Source: an uncultured Oscillibacter sp.
GTDB taxonomy: Bacteria; Bacillota; Clostridia; Oscillospirales; Oscillospiraceae
DNA: 5,156 nucleotides
Reading direction: 5' to 3'
Assembly (NCBI GenBank): GCA_946183715.1
Contig: CAMHDB010000146.1
Coordinates: 1-5,156 of the forward strand
In this document: positions 5,013 to 5,156 of the stretch, one piece after another
Numbering within the stretch: position 1 is the stretch's first letter
Layout: every line of letters starts with the position of its first letter
Translations under genes and position numbers: made by a program
The notes under the pieces: generated by a model
The model's database searches: none
What the model saw: only the letters and a program-made list of their open reading frames with translations
What the model was told of the DNA's origin: nothing

Positions 5013-5156
5013 TCACGCCTGTTCCTGATTGGCCGCGTTGATGATGGCGAGGAACTTTTCGGGAACCAGCGCCGCGCCGCCAATCAGCCCGCCGTCGATG
5101 TCGGGCTGGGCGAGGAGTTCGGCGGCGTTCTTCTCGTTCATGGAGCCGCCGTACTG
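5013..5156 (-). CDS. tpiA: Triosephosphate isomerase, C-terminal 47 residues (partial at window edge)
   Basis: Interconverts dihydroxyacetone phosphate and glyceraldehyde 3-phosphate in glycolysis. The visible tail carries QYGGSMNEKNAAELL, the phosphate-gripping YGGS loop of TIM barrels, followed by IDGGLIGGAALVPEKF, the second phosphate-binding glycine cluster and final helix. The protein ends normally with a TGA at 5013-5015. All residues seen are canonical for the family. The gene continues beyond the right edge. It is the upstream partner of the gpmI homologue, an order common in Firmicutes glycolytic operons (gap-pgk-tpiA-gpmI), so co-transcription is expected. Confidence 0.95.
   Translation of the reverse strand, partial: QYGGSMNEKNAAELLAQPDIDGGLIGGAALVPEKFLAIINAANQEQA

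Noticed and set aside
4213..5028. Plus-strand reading frame of 271 codons, and a similar one at 3646-4176
   Set aside because: Both are antisense to the gpmI homologue, whose motifs are clear. Their translations are low-complexity Gly/Ala/Arg/Val-rich with no domain.

Overview
The window reads as chromosomal DNA of a GC-rich member of the Firmicutes, most likely class Clostridia (Oscillospirales-like). This rests on sigma-A-type promoters with near-consensus boxes, a perfect AAAGGAGGT Shine-Dalgarno sequence, a membrane-anchored GH25 muramidase, an RlmCD/TrmA-type Fe-S methyltransferase and a tpiA-gpmI glycolytic pair. The lineage is inferred from gene content and signals only. I see no mobile element, CRISPR array, tRNA or rRNA.

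Layout. (1) Positions 1-422, minus strand: the N-terminal part of a membrane-anchored GH25 lysozyme, entering the window with a TTG start and running off the left edge. (2) Positions 423-663: a divergent control region with one well-formed promoter per strand (471-499 minus, 584-612 plus). (3) Positions 664-1482, plus: a multi-pass membrane protein of unknown function. (4) Positions 1526-3368, plus: a two-gene transcription unit with its own promoter. It holds a short lysine-rich protein built on twelve tandem KKPED-like pentapeptides, then a full-length 23S rRNA/tRNA (uracil-5)-methyltransferase whose ATG overlaps the preceding stop (ATGA). (5) Positions 3417-3441: a strong hairpin between convergent genes, probably a bidirectional terminator. 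(6) Positions 3448-5156, minus: a glycolytic operon end, the C-terminus of triosephosphate isomerase followed by a GpmI-type phosphoglycerate mutase.

Working together: the right-hand genes belong to lower glycolysis (triose-phosphate interconversion, then 3PG to 2PG). The left and central genes concern cell-wall hydrolysis, an unknown membrane function and RNA modification, and appear to be neighbours rather than one pathway.

Two things stand out. The GpmI homologue is full-length and in frame, but in my by-eye alignment it lacks two of seven canonical metal ligands and four substrate or catalytic residues. It may therefore be a pseudoenzyme or an enzyme with altered specificity, despite its glycolytic operon position. 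Second, the leader of the KKPED-repeat gene has a perfect Shine-Dalgarno sequence 36 nt before its first ATG. It can form two mutually exclusive RNA folds, one burying the Shine-Dalgarno sequence and one looping out the spacer, and a CTG codon sits at ideal initiation distance.
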